From Amaurobius ferox (taxonomy: Eukaryota > Arthropoda > Arachnida > Araneae > Amaurobiidae), in the NCBI GenBank assembly GCA_951213105.1, contig OX578145.1, forward strand, positions 117,011,239-117,075,238: a DNA stretch of 64,000 nt. The letters run 5' to 3'. Position 1 is the first letter of the stretch. Each line of letters opens with the position of its first letter. Below are positions 23,268-33,940 of this stretch, in pieces. The notes under the pieces were generated by a model. It worked only from the letters and a program-made list of their open reading frames with translations. It did no database searches and was not told where the DNA came from. The position numbers and the translations under genes were made by a program.

Positions 23268-23735
23268 TACTCCATAACATAACGTAATTAATTTGCACTC
23301 CCCTAGACTTTCTAGCAAACGAATTTATCAAGTTTAGTACCTCAAACTTTTTACCTTAAATTTTCAATTTTTGGTCATACCATGAACACTCTCTAACTAC
23401 ATGGGTCATACAATTCAGCTCCAACTAATCTATCTATAAACGAAGATTGCATTACTTAAAACTTAAAACGTTAACACTTAAAGCGTTACTTGCATTGTTT
23501 AAAACAAGAATTTGAAGATAAAGGAGGAAGCAAGTCTCCCTATCTTTCTATGGTTTAAATATTCATATTCTGAATTTTTAAATTGGGATGATCTCTCAAT
23601 ATTAACTTCCCTATTAAGGTGAATCATGAAGGTAAAGGAATGGTATCCTCTCTAACTTCAAGAACAGAGCAGTTTTCATTTTAGTTTCTGCAGGCATTAA
23701 AGTCGCATGATCATGTTGTGGCAACGCCTTCGGTC
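23268..23735. repeat. dispersed repeat I, copy 1
   Basis: About 460 bp shared with 24893-25345, both ending with 'tgttgtggcaacgcctt'. No TIRs or coding were recognised. Upstream, 23115-23200 is CT-rich low-complexity DNA. Confidence 0.6.
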
Positions 23736-23753
23736 TGATAATAAGAATAAAAA

Positions 23754-24507
23754 TCTGATGTGGGCAGCACATGACTTTCCCTGCAGACTTATATCCACGT
23801 TCTCATTATTTTAATTAAATTTAATTCGCTTTTAATTCAATTTTCGTTTTCATTTGGTAACTGGGCTTATTTTGAAAGATGGCGTAGAGAAAATACGGAA
23901 AAAATAAAATATCTCGAGAACGGCTAGTCCTACTGTAATGGGGTTGGTATTATTATTTTCTTCGTTAAAAATTACGTATAAAGCAAGCATTTAATGGATA
24001 TATTTGAGCATACGTAGTTCTTTATTTTAAATTTTGACGATTTTTGCGGCCATTTTGCAAAAAAAAAGAAGGCTGGTTATTTTTTTCCGAATCGTACCAA
24101 AATCTAATCAACACCAGGGTAATACACAAGCGACTTATTTACCGAAGTTTGTGAAATTCGGTCCATTAGTTTTTTATCTAGAATGGATAAAGGCAAATTT
24201 TGAGGGCCATTTCACAAAAAAAAAGGCGGGTTCTTTTATCCCGAATCGTACTAAAAACTAATCAGCACCAGTATCACACCCAAGTGACTTACCAAATTTT
24301 ATGAAATTCGGTCCCTTAGTTTTTGAGTTAGAGTGGATACATACATTGCACAGACAGACAGACACACACACAGACTTCACGCTAAAAATAGTTTTTTTGT
24401 ATTCCAGTGGTCTCGAAACATGTAGATCCGTCGAAAACTTCAGTTGTGATTTTCGGTATGATTCCAATACCTTCCCTATACATTACCATGTATTGCAGAG
24501 AAAGTAA
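23754..24507 (-). mobile_element. DINE-1-like family D, copy 2
   Basis: Runs from TCTGATGTGGGCAGCACATG to the palindrome ending TTGCAGAGAAAGTAA, with a CAGACA/CACA microsatellite at 24350-24375. ORFs here derive from the repeated 'accaaattttatgaaattcg' modules and are not genes. Confidence 0.65.
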
Positions 24508-24511
24508 AGAA

Positions 24512-24690
24512 AAAGGTTAAACTTTAACAGGCTATTTCTCCATCCAGGTGGTAATTTAAAAAATTGATTTCTGATTTGGATCCAGCCTGGTTGAAATACT
24601 ATACATGGGACTTTTTAGCCTTCGGGATTACAATCAGTACCTTGACATGCTGACATTACGCTTTTATAATAGTGAATATAACCAACAGAG
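24512..24690 (+). repeat. dispersed repeat J, copy 1
   Basis: Similar to 26005-26165 (same orientation) and to 25345-25455 (opposite orientation). Shared words are 'ttggatccagcctggt'-type text and 'gacatgctgacattacgctt'. Confidence 0.5.
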
Positions 24691-24892
24691 TCCGCGCTCT
24701 TTGTGCGCTACGCTCGTCTAAATACATCTCGACGACGGCCATGCATGGAAACTGGAATCAGCGGATATCAACTCCCTCCATCAACCATCCCATTTCCTCT
24801 TAATATCCACAGACATATGTGAACTAGTATACTACACCACTCCCATGCAATATTACTATTTCTTATATGACTCTCTATCAAAACATACAACC

Positions 24893-25345
24893 TATACCAA
24901 ACCCCTAACATAACGCAATTTTTTTTTTTTTTTTTATCTTCCCTTAGACTCTCTAACAAACCAATTTATCGAGTTTAATACCTCAAACATTTTATTTCAA
25001 GTTTTCAATTTCTGGTCATATTATGGAAGAAAAGGGATTAACTCTCTCTAACTTTATGGATCATGCAATTCAGTTCCAATCAATCTATCTGCATAAACAA
25101 AGTTTACATAAATTGCATCTTGTTTAAAGCACGCATCTGAAGATGAAGCAAGAAGCAAGTCTCTCGAACTCCATGGTTTAAATATTCATATTCCGAATTT
25201 TCAAATTGCAATGTCCTCTCGATATTAACTTTCCTATTCAGCTGATTCATGGAGGTGGCCTCCTTCCTAACTCCATGAGATGAATACAGTTTTCCTTTTA
25301 TTTCTTTAACGGCCATGTAATTGCATTATGTTGTGGCAACGCCTT
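24893..25345. repeat. dispersed repeat I, copy 2
   Basis: Collinear with 23268-23735 from 'ctaacataacgcaatt' to 'tgttgtggcaacgccttc'. A T-run is expanded near 24919-24937. Confidence 0.6.
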
Positions 25346-25455
25346 CTGTCTGAGATTATCACCTCTCTAAAAGCGCAATGTCAGTATGTCAGAGCATCGA
25401 ATATGCAACCCCAAGGTTTGAAAATATTCGACCATGCTGAATCCAAATCTGAAAT
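25345..25455 (-). repeat. dispersed repeat J, inverted copy
   Basis: Reverse complement of the sequence at 24512-24690 over about 110 bp ('aaaagcgcaatgtcagtatg' onward). Together with repeats I and C it forms a repeated cluster. Confidence 0.45.
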
Positions 25456-25460
25456 CAATT

Positions 25461-25790
25461 TTTAACACTTTACAACAAATGAAAAGTGTTTATGACTTTT
25501 TTCATTCTGTCTGTTTGTCCGTTTGTCCGTTAGCACGTCCGTTAGCAGTCTGTTTGTCCGTTAGCACGATAACTGCCGTAAAAATGATTTTATCAAAATG
25601 AAATTTTAGTATGTTGTTCAAACGGTTTGTGGGACCTATGGGAATATATGTGAATAATATCACCCAATTAGATTTGGATTGAACCCTAATAATTACACCT
25701 TTTATATGAAGCGATCACGTGACCATTATATGAAGAGATCATGTGACCCACTTCAAAATAAAATATGGCATTCATCTTGTGCCAAAATCG
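25461..25790 (+). mobile_element. DINE-1-like family C, truncated copy 2
   Basis: Opens with a palindrome-like TTAACACTTTACAACAAATG and AAAAGTGTT. A CTGT/GTCC tract follows, then the 'ttatcaaaatgaaattttag' module and 'gacccacttcaaaat'. The distal half is missing. Confidence 0.5.
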
Positions 25791-26004
25791 CTCATACTTC
25801 AGGGTGAGTCGAGTGGTCTGGGTTTTCGAACCCTTCCACGTGGTTGTGGATATTAGAAGCGAATGGGAGAGTCGACAGGAGTTGATATCCGCCGGTTCCT
25901 GTTTCCTATGCATGATCGTGGTGTATTTGGACGGGTGTAGCGCACGAAGCGCGCGGATCTTTCTGGTAAACACAAAAATAGCAAAAAGGAAAAAAAAAGC
26001 CCAA

Positions 26005-26165
26005 CTTTGAGAGGCTTTTTCTCCAGATCCGAGGATTAATTAAAAAAAAAGGATTTCAAATTTGGATTCAGCATGGTCAATTTAGTATATGAGTTTTTTC
26101 AGCTCTCGGGTTTGCTTTCGGTGTTCTGACATACTGACACTGCGCTTTTAAAGAGGTGATCAATA
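26005..26165 (+). repeat. dispersed repeat J, copy 3
   Basis: About 160 bp similar to 24512-24690, ending 'gacatactgacactgcgctt'. No coding or termini recognised. Confidence 0.45.
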
Positions 26166-26199
26166 TTAAAATGCGGCTCTCAGTACGAAAATGTTGCAG

Positions 26200-26292
26200 A
26201 TCCCTGACCCGTCACCTCTCGAATGGGCTTTCGGACTTACAGATTTAACGTGCCCACACTCCGCGTAGACAAGAGCTCGGCAGTGCAAAAGT
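26200..26292. repeat. decayed relative of the Helitron B tRNA-like repeat body
   Basis: The words 'cacctctcgaa', 'ggacttacag', 'tttaacgtg' and 'actccgcgtagac' occur in the same order as in the units at 9440-10870, without the tRNA-like part. It indicates that the repeat body also exists outside Helitron B. Confidence 0.5.
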
Positions 26293-26299
26293 ATGTAGT

Positions 26300-27080
26300 G
26301 TCATTTCCGTTTACATAATTTCGTTTCATCTCTGTTGTATTTCTTTCGTGATTTAAGTCTTAATCTGTACCCCGCGACCTGAGATCAAAATTTGTTCGCA
26401 GACTTTGCATCATTGGTTTCGTTTAATGCTTTCTCTTTCTACATCGGCTGGTTTTGTTTCCTGCACGGTTTGTTTACGACTTTTCTGCGCTCAAAACGGA
26501 TGATTGTCCGAAAGAAGTGATGCGTGAACTCCCATCACTTGCCTCATTCATCTTTTTTTTTTTTTTAAGGTAAAGTTTGAATGCTTTGATTTTGGATGCT
26601 TCGCTGAGGGTATGTTTTGTCAGAATCTGTTAAAGATCACAATAATTATAACAGGTGAGAATTCAAATTCTTGGTACTTCCTTGATAGAAAGCCGGCATA
26701 AAAAAAAATCTTTATGCTTGCTTTTTATCAAGGAAGTACTAAGAATTCGTCCTTGTTGAAAATACTCTATATAATTAGTAAGCATTAAAATTATCATAAA
26801 TGCTTTTAGAGACGGCGAGCTGTAAAATTATCGTCGGTTATTTTTTTATTTTATCATACTATTGTATAGGAAAGTGTTGTTTCCCCGCAAATTTTCGAAC
26901 TTGAGATTTTGACGCATAAGCCAGATTTCTGATTTCCTGAAGCCTGATTGATAAAATTTCTACGAAATATCTTAAAAGAATAATGTGGGTACGAAATCTA
27001 AATAGGAAGCATTTTTCCCCATTCGAATAACTAATTAGTATCGACCGATTTAGGAAGCAGAAACCAGCTTCTTTCTTCAA
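26300..27080. other. unique-looking DNA upstream of fold-backs
   Basis: No convincing gene. 26547-26566 is a T/A run. The hairpin at 26666-26747 is listed separately. Around 26862-26900 the text 'attgtataggaaagtgttg' followed by 'aaattttcgaac' resembles the head of a DINE-1-like element, but the body is not recognisable. Confidence 0.4.
26666..26747. ncRNA. pre-miRNA-like hairpin (speculative)
   Basis: Arms of about 35 nt pair with few mismatches: left arm from AATTCTTGGTACTTCCTTG, right arm ATCAAGGAAGTACTAAGAAT. They continue through GAAAGC/GCTTTT and GCATAAA/TTTATGC to a loop of about 9 nt. Length, imperfect pairing and a small loop fit a microRNA precursor or a small inverted-repeat element. 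Nothing in the sequence shows transcription. Confidence 0.3.
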
Positions 27081-27086
27081 GATAAA

Positions 27087-27170
27087 ATGACAGACGTCTT
27101 CTTGCTATTGCTGGTGTGGTTACTCTTACCTTTTATCTTTTTGGCAAGTTTGGAGCATTACAAAAGATGA
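27087..27170 (+). CDS. 27-residue hydrophobic small ORF (speculative)
   Basis: A stand-alone ATG ORF encoding a short peptide. It has an acidic start (MTD), one strongly hydrophobic segment of about 18 residues (VFLLLLVWLLLPFIFLAS) and a polar, basic tail (LEHYKR). This is the layout of a single-pass membrane micropeptide or of a signal-anchor first exon. The context before the ATG is gataaaATGa. I do not recognise a homologue. It could be chance in AT-rich DNA. No neighbouring exon with a clear acceptor was found. Confidence 0.2.
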   Translation: MTDVFLLLLVWLLLPFIFLASLEHYKR

Positions 27171-27250
27171 ATCGCACGCTTTCGAATCGCTACGTATATG
27201 TGGAGTGTAGGTTCTCTCATAGAAAAAAATAGAGTACTTGTTTTGAGATT

Positions 27251-27293
27251 AGGAGCAGGAGGTAGTGAGTTCAACTCACTACCTCCTGCTCCT
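27251..27293. repeat. perfect 21-bp palindrome with 1-nt centre
   Basis: Arm AGGAGCAGGAGGTAGTGAGT (plus T, 27251-27271), centre C at 27272, exact complement at 27273-27293. It will extrude or fold as a near-loopless hairpin. Confidence 0.95.
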
Positions 27294-27299
27294 AGATAA

Positions 27300-29440
27300 C
27301 TCTTCGTTCGCTTCCAAATGCTTCTCATGCACGGAATTTGGTATAGGGTGGTGATAATGAATTAAAAATGTGCTATGAGAGGGATTACAGATAACAGAAA
27401 TCTTTAGAATACTTGTCTTCAAATTGAGAGAGGGGGGTGGTGAATAAGAGTTTCTCGTTTTCATAGGCCTGGAAAGCGCAGTTAGGATTTCGAGATCAAG
27501 AGGTCTTAAGTTCTAGACGACATTCGTGTATGTGCTCGAGTGTCTGTGGATTTCCAAACGATTCTTCCAACCTAAGGAGGGCACGGTGTATGAGGAGAAT
27601 AGCTGTACCCGCTTCAATTCGGCCTCGAATAAATCGGCCCGGTTATTTAGCATTTTTACAGGCCCAAGAAATATAATTAAAGTCGGCCTTCATATACATA
27701 TGCCCGTTTATGACAAAATACCGACCTTCAGTCCATCTCGACGATTGTATCTGACCATTATGTATCCATTCCGTCCTTGGCAGGATGGCAGTCTTGTGAG
27801 TGGCTTGACAATGCATGTAACATTTAGCGTCTGGAGCAATATGTTATTGGCGCCCTTTTAAAAATGATAATTGGAGCAATCTGTCAACATCTCCAAATTC
27901 AATAGGTGATTTTTTTTAGAGGAGCAAGTTTATTCTTTTAATTTATGCTTATTAAAACACTTACATGCGTAGAATTACATAAAATTCAAATTGAAAATAA
28001 CACTCCATTTGTAATTTTTTTCCTTTTTCGTGCAATTGTATGAGAAAGTATCGGCCTCCTGAACATTTTTTAGTTCAAGATTTTGAAAGACAAACAAGTT
28101 TTAATACCCCTCTTGAACTCATTTTAAATACTTTTGGAAATATATCCTTCTCTCTCTCGCTTTGTCCGTATGTAAGTGTATTATGTAAAATAAAACAAGA
28201 ACGTGTTAATTTATTTTATCATTTACATGATTAGAACACATATTATTCGACATTTACGAGGTGTAAGGACACGATAACTCAATAAATGCAGCTGCATATA
28301 TAAAATATCATGCGCAGATTCGTTAAACGAAAACTAGAACTTTCAGTAATTCTCATTACAGCTCAAAATTTTCGAATTTCGTAGAATTATTTTCTATGAA
28401 AACAATGATAATTTTCGGAACAAAGATGGTAGTATATAGTATATGGGGAAAATTGTTAAACAATTTTAAAAATATTTACAAAAAATATGTTTTCAAAATA
28501 GTTTATATTAAAGCAGATACGCTAAATGCATACAATAAACTGCTGCCAACTTGAAAAAAGAAACTTTTAAGGAATTTTTCTTAAATATTTTTAAAAAATG
28601 ACTTGCAAATGAAAACTGATTAACAGATGCATTTTTTTATTAGTATTCTAATACTGATTATGAATGATGCAAGCAGACTTAAACAATATAGAATATGAAT
28701 ATATAAGAAAGTCAATATTTTCGTTTGACATATGGAGTAATTCATCCTGTCGCCCCATTCTTGCTACAAAACATCCAGGAAATTTCCTAACTATGACTTC
28801 CATTTTTACTTTCTCATTCTATAGATAGACAGAAACAATTGTTTACCCCAAAACTTCAAATTTCAAAAGAAAAGTACGTTTTAAGGCTTCGAAAACAAAA
28901 TGTTTGTTTCTCTGCTTGTCTGTGAGGTTCGAACACACCAACGAATACACGTAGCGCTCCAAAATATTATGTGCCTATAAATTATGCAAGAAACTCTTAA
29001 CTAAATAAAGTTGTTTGTAATCAGCTTAATATTTTCATAACATCATTTCCTGTAGAGAATAATGATAAATTCCAGAATAATATAGTCGTTAGAGGATATT
29101 AATAGTTTGCAAATTAAAATTAAATGTATTTTTAAGCTGAATATTTGAAGGGCCAACGATATTGAAACAGTGGCCTAACATCCGGCCCGCATTGCAGAGA
29201 ACCGTCATATGCAGAGAACTGCAGCATAAACCTCGACTTTATATATTACGCCACTGTACCAAAATGTTCGAGTTGGGAATTTTTTACTGTATATAGCTAA
29301 AAATCGTGTAAAAATATACGTCATTAATAATGTGTAAACTGTGTTGCTTTAAAAAAATATCCTCCATGCTTAGCATAAGATATATATTTTAAAATATTTA
29401 GTTACGAGTAGCTTTGAAGCAACTTAAAATAGAGAAACGC
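27300..29440. other. unique AT-rich DNA without a recognised gene
   Basis: An open stretch at 27526-27861 (111 codons, +) has no motif that I recognise and unremarkable composition. The words 'tatgagaaagta' (28038) and 'actttctcattctatag' (28808) look like palindrome arms of DINE-1-like elements, but no complete element is visible. Nothing else is supported. Confidence 0.4.
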
Positions 29441-29519
29441 AAATGTGCTTAATGGCAAAATTACATATAATGGGAGTGATTATGCAACATTTTAAAAAGC
29501 AATCGTGTATGCGTGTACG

Positions 29520-29719
29520 CAGATCTCGATCTAGCCTTGAGCGACCACTTCACGTTTCGAAAGTAGGAAAACCAGCCCCATTCAGTCTCTTTATGAATCA
29601 GGTGAGAAAGGAAGCGCAACCCGCTCGTAAGGTCACGCCGCTGCCTTCTCGGACTGACCTGCAAACCTACATAAAGTGTTTTTGCAAGTCCGTGCTGTTA
29701 GCATCTTAGAAGAGCTAAA
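29520..29719 (+). promoter_or_regulatory. probable 5' leader of the reductase gene
   Basis: About 200 bp of GC-richer sequence directly before the reductase start, unlike the AT-rich DNA further upstream. It contains a donor-like CAG|GTGAGA at about 29598-29606 and acceptor-like TTTTTGCAAG near 29680, so a small leader intron is possible. The 88-codon ORF across it has no motif and is probably untranslated leader. Confidence 0.35.
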
Positions 29720-30793
29720 ATGTATGTTGAAGAGGAAAGTCCGGTCTTAGTCACAGGCGCTTCAGGCTTCATTGCCCTCCATATTATACAACTTTTGCAA
29801 AAGGAAGGGTACCGTGTCCGAGGGACGGTTCGGAGTCTTAAAAATGAGTCAAAAGTCAAACCCCTCAAAACGTTATGTCCCGATGCACGTTACCCTCTGG
29901 AGCTCGTCGAAGCCGACTTGACCGACGATGCGGGATGGGACGAAGCACTCAAAGGATGCAAGTATTGCATTCATGTAGCGTCTCCGTTTCCCAAAGCTCC
30001 GCCAAAGAATGATGATGATTTGATGATTCCTGCTGTTGAAGGAACCAAGCGAATTTTACGCGCTTGCAGCGATGCCGGAACTGTGAAGCGCATTGTACTC
30101 ACAAGTTCTATCAGCGCTGTTCACGGTGAAACTACAAATGAAGAAGGTCGGGTCTATACTGAAGACGACTGGACTGATGTGTCATCCTCTGCATTGGAAG
30201 CCTACGCTAAAAGTAAGACAGTTGCAGAACAAGCAGCTTGGGATTTTATTCGTGCCTTACCAGCAGGGAAAAGTATGGAATTAGCTACAGTAAACCCGAG
30301 TTTGGTAATGGGTCCGATCATCAGCGGTGTAGTTTGCACAAGTTTGGAGCTCATTAAGCGTCTCATGGATGGATCCATGCCGCTGATTCCTGGAATGTAT
30401 ATATCGTTATGTGATGTGCGAGACGTCGCTCTTGCACACTTACGCGCCATGATTCAGCCAGAGGCCGCCAACAATCGACATCTTATAACATCAGGTCACC
30501 TATGGCTTCAAGACATCGCTCATATTCTACGAAACGAGTTCGCCCCGCTAGGTTACTTCATACCTACATGGCCAGCCCCGTATTTTAGCCTGTATTTATA
30601 CAGTTTTATAGACAATTCGACCAAGCTCGTGCTGCCTCGAATCGGTCAAACTTACACGTTTTCAAACCGTCGGATGAAGGAAGTGCTTCAGGTGGACCCT
30701 CGCAATGTGAATGAGACTGTGATTGACACTGTGCACGGATTCATAGAGAACGGAGTGATAAAGAAAACAAAAAATTACACATCAAGAAAATGA
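29720..30793 (+). CDS. extended SDR: dihydroflavonol-4-reductase / cinnamoyl-CoA-reductase-like NAD(P)H oxidoreductase
   Basis: A complete 357-residue reading frame without introns. An N-terminal Rossmann fold begins at residue 11 with VTGASGFIA (the extended-SDR dinucleotide motif TGxxGF). Basic residues after strand 2 (GTVRS, residues 35-39) favour NADPH. D66 lies in ADLTDD. The substrate side has HVASPF (85-90). Catalytic residues are Ser at 129/130 (VLTSSIS) and Tyr162/Lys166 (YAKSK). NPSLVMGP (192-199) and DVRDVALAH (232-240) are typical of the family. No signal peptide or membrane segment is seen, so a cytosolic enzyme reducing a carbonyl or aldehyde is likely; the substrate cannot be told. 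Length is close to the family norm of about 320-360. The start ATG (aaaATGt) follows an in-frame stop shortly upstream. GC content is clearly higher than in flanking DNA. Being intronless, it may be a retrocopy, an acquired gene or a single-exon gene. Confidence 0.9.
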   Translation: MYVEEESPVLVTGASGFIALHIIQLLQKEGYRVRGTVRSLKNESKVKPLKTLCPDARYPLELVEADLTDDAGWDEALKGCKYCIHVASPFPKAPPKNDDDLMIPAVEGTKRILRACSDAGTVKRIVLTSSISAVHGETTNEEGRVYTEDDWTDVSSSALEAYAKSKTVAEQAAWDFIRALPAGKSMELATVNPSLVMGPIISGVVCTSLELIKRLMDGSMPLIPGMYISLCDVRDVALAHLRAMIQPEAANNRHLITSGHLWLQDIAHILRNEFAPLGYFIPTWPAPYFSLYLYSFIDNSTKLVLPRIGQTYTFSNRRMKEVLQVDPRNVNETVIDTVHGFIENGVIKKTKNYTSRK

Positions 30794-31470
30794 TCTTATA
30801 CTCTAATAGATATTTTCCCCAAATTATATACAGTTAAATAGGAAATTATGATTTGCATGATATAATTACAGAAGATTCCACTGAAAAAGAAAAATTCTTT
30901 ATGTAGCACAATACTGTTCATCTCTTAGTACCTATGATGGAGAAAACGTTAAAAAATCTGATTCATAGAAATAATTGTTATTTGCTTCTAGTGAAAGTCT
31001 GCAAGTGACGAACTTATATTTGTAAATTCATGTTTGTATCACTCTTGCATTTATAAAGTTGCAAAAGAATTTTTTTTTTCTTTAATTTACTTGAATCACC
31101 CCCTAGTAAAAAGGGCGAAATTGATATTGTTTTAATCAGGTGTTAAACTTGGATATTTATGATGCTATTTTTGATCATATAAATAATAGCAATTACTACG
31201 ATGAAGCACTGTGCCCGAAAATGCACATCAGGGGCTCAGAGCATTAATTTTACCAAATTTGAGTACCAGTTACGTAGTGGGAGCTTTAACGTTATCTTAA
31301 ATGTAACTTTCATTTAATCTATGGTACTATGTGATAACTTTCTGGTAAGTAATAAATATATTCTCATGAGTGTATACCATCCTAATCTTCGAAAAATTTT
31401 CATTAACTATACTCGTATTGCTAATTTCTTTACACAGAAGGACACCTTTCAAAAAGGACCCCTCATATCC
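30794..31470. other. 3' flank of the reductase gene
   Basis: AT-rich DNA with no ORF of note. The nearest clear AATAAA on the plus strand is at about 31350 (in 'gtaataaatat'), so the 3' untranslated region may be several hundred bases or use a variant signal. Confidence 0.4.
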
Positions 31471-31505
31471 TTTGTGTGTGTGTGTGTTGTTGTTGTGTTG
31501 TTGTT

Positions 31506-31535
31506 GAGACCCAGACCGTCCGACCTACTAGAAAG
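31506..31535 (+). repeat. tiny structured repeat, 3'-truncated copy 3
   Basis: GAGACCCAGACCGTCCGACC matches the 5' half of the copies at 43283 (complement) and 60728. It sits between two GTGTGTGTGTGTT tracts, which may be a target duplication but are low complexity. Confidence 0.5.
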
Positions 31536-31701
31536 GTGTGTGTGTGTTCAGTAGTTAAAAATGTGTTCAGGAGATCATAAAACGTGCTTATCTGTAAAAA
31601 AAATTTCGGAATAACAATACTCTAAAAAGTATTACGTATTCCCCCTCCCCTATTTTACCACGCTTTTACTCTTTATTGATATATTAGGAATCCAATGATA
31701 A

Positions 31702-31732
31702 CCCCCCCCCCCCCCCCCAAAAAAAAAAAAAA
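31702..31732. repeat. poly-C / poly-A junction
   Basis: About 18 C followed directly by about 14 A. Confidence 0.9.
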
Positions 31733-32039
31733 GAGTATGTAATGTTGACATTTTCACGAAAATTTAAGTTACTTTGTTTTATTACTTAATTTTATAATAA
31801 TAAAAATATACACTTTTTTGTAATCAAACATTTAGTTTTCTCTTTTTAAAAGCAGATTTTTTGTTTAAAAGCCTTATGTAGAAAAAGTTTCGATGCTTGA
31901 GATATTACTATTATATGTAAGCACAAAAAAAGCACGTTTAAGACCTCTTGAACACATTTCGAAATTGTTCGAATGAGTATGTATACGAGGTGTGGACATG
32001 AGGATGGAAGGCATATATGCATGTGCAGATACATTGTGC

Positions 32040-32157
<118 letters not shown>

Positions 32158-32265
32158 ATATATATATATATATTATGTCACAATTTCCTTTCGCTTTTGC
32201 TATACAGAGCATTTTCTATTAATGATCAATCTCTATATATAATACAAGTAAAATAAAAATTCTTC

Positions 32266-32317
<52 letters not shown>

Positions 32318-32470
32318 ATAGAAGTTTGAAAATCCAATGAACGAAAAGTAAGAAGAAGTAACACGATAAACCTAACTTTTTAAAAACACCCACAGAATAT
32401 ATATATATATATATATATATAAAATTGAAGATTTTTATTTTAACTTGTAATATATATATATACACATATA

Positions 32471-32641
32471 CCCGAGATTTACCATTAATATATATGTATA
32501 TATATAAATATAAACAAAAAAAATTAGATAGAATTTTTTCTTGTGATTAGAACATAATTCTAAATTTAAGATTTTTATAGCACTATTTCTTACTAAGAAC
32601 AATGATAGTTTTCACTACAGAAATTGATTTCCGTTACGTAC
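32471..32641 (+). repeat. 170-bp direct repeat next to (TA)n, copy 1
   Basis: From 'cccgagatttaccattaata' to 'gatttccgttacgtacg'. Duplicated at 32949-33130 with few changes. Both copies follow a TA tract. Confidence 0.9.
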
Positions 32642-32838
32642 GTATATATATAATTAAATACTCAGACCTGAAGATGAATTTAATTCTGATTAATCATCGA
32701 ATTTGGGAAGGTTCTGTTCTTTTCTCTTATCGGCATTATGGCCGTGAATTTGCTTCTATGGTGATGTTAATATTACTTGAATTGTATTTTTATTTATTTA
32801 TTTATTTTTATTTTTACATGATTCTTATTATTACATTT

Positions 32839-32870
<32 letters not shown>

Positions 32871-32875
32871 CGTAC

Positions 32876-32948
<73 letters not shown>

Positions 32949-32950
<2 letters not shown>

Positions 32951-33130
32951 CGAGATTTACCATTAATATATATATGTATATATATATAAATATAAACAAA
33001 ATCAGATAGAATTTATTTTTTCTTGTGATTAGAACATAATTCTAAATTTAAGATTTGTATAGCACTATTTCTTACTAAGAATAATAATAGTTTTCAATAC
33101 AGAAATTGATTTGAAATCCGTTACGTACGC
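32949..33130 (+). repeat. 170-bp direct repeat next to (TA)n, copy 2
   Basis: Second copy of 32471-32641, slightly longer through small insertions (for example 'tttgaaatccgttacgtacg'). Confidence 0.9.
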
Positions 33131-33233
33131 AAAAGGTATTCGCATTGTTTTATTTTCAACAATTCAGTCGAATGCAATCCATTTCATATATTAGCTTAAA
33201 GCTTGAATGATCTGTTTCTAAAATAGATGAAAA

Positions 33234-33912
33234 ATTAACTACGGTGTGGCTCAACTCGACTGTCTCATGACAGAATCCATTTTTAAGTAACCTGTGATTT
33301 TCAATCTCTATATTTTTAGCATATCACCATTTTAAAGAGCTTAAAATCTTACCAAGTTTGACAAGTACATCTTAGAGGATAACTCCCCCACTTGAGGGGG
33401 AATAATCAGAACAAAATCTTACCAAGTTTGACAAGTACGTCCTAGAGAATAACTCCTCCCCCTCGAGGGGGAATAATTATATTACCAACACAAACATTTT
33501 ATCGCAGCTATTTTTCGCTATAATGATTGACACTGTTAAGTTTTGTGATCATTAAGCCATAAATAACCCATTTTATGTCTAACTATGCATTTTATCCTAT
33601 GATGCCATGCTAAGAAGATCTATAATTTCGAAGTCTTCGCTCGAATTTCAAAAAAATTTATCTAGTTCTAGATTATTCGTTAACAAATCCGGATAAACTG
33701 TTTCGTGAAAATTCATTAATATGTGTGGCAGCTACTGTATACACAAGAAATCGACCACAGACAGGCGACAGATGGCATGGACGTCACTCTAAAATAGTCA
33801 AAACGTGCTCAGGAGGTCTTAAAAAGTATGTTGGCATCAAAATATGGAAATCGAAAATTTTCGCGAAAACAGTACTTTCTCTATACTATATTCTATAATA
33901 TGAGAAAGTAAT
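33234..33912 (-). mobile_element. DINE-1-like family H, copy 2
   Basis: Carries 'tcaactcgactgtctcatga', 'atctagttctagattattcg', a degraded CAGA region and a terminal palindrome ACTTTCTCTATAC...ATGAGAAAGT. It is the uninterrupted counterpart of 19440-20925. It includes a tandem duplication at 33345-33477. Confidence 0.55.
33345..33477 (+). repeat. 67-bp tandem duplication with CCCCCTCGAGGGGG core
   Basis: Two units each run 'aaatcttaccaagtttgaca' to 'gagggggaataat'. The second ends in the self-complementary CCCCCTCGAGGGGG. Confidence 0.9.
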
Positions 33913-33940
33913 AAAATATAATAAAAAAAAAAAAAATTAA

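Noticed and set aside
27526..27861. 111-codon ORF as a gene
   Set aside because: No domain, no clear start context and no codon pattern that sets it apart.
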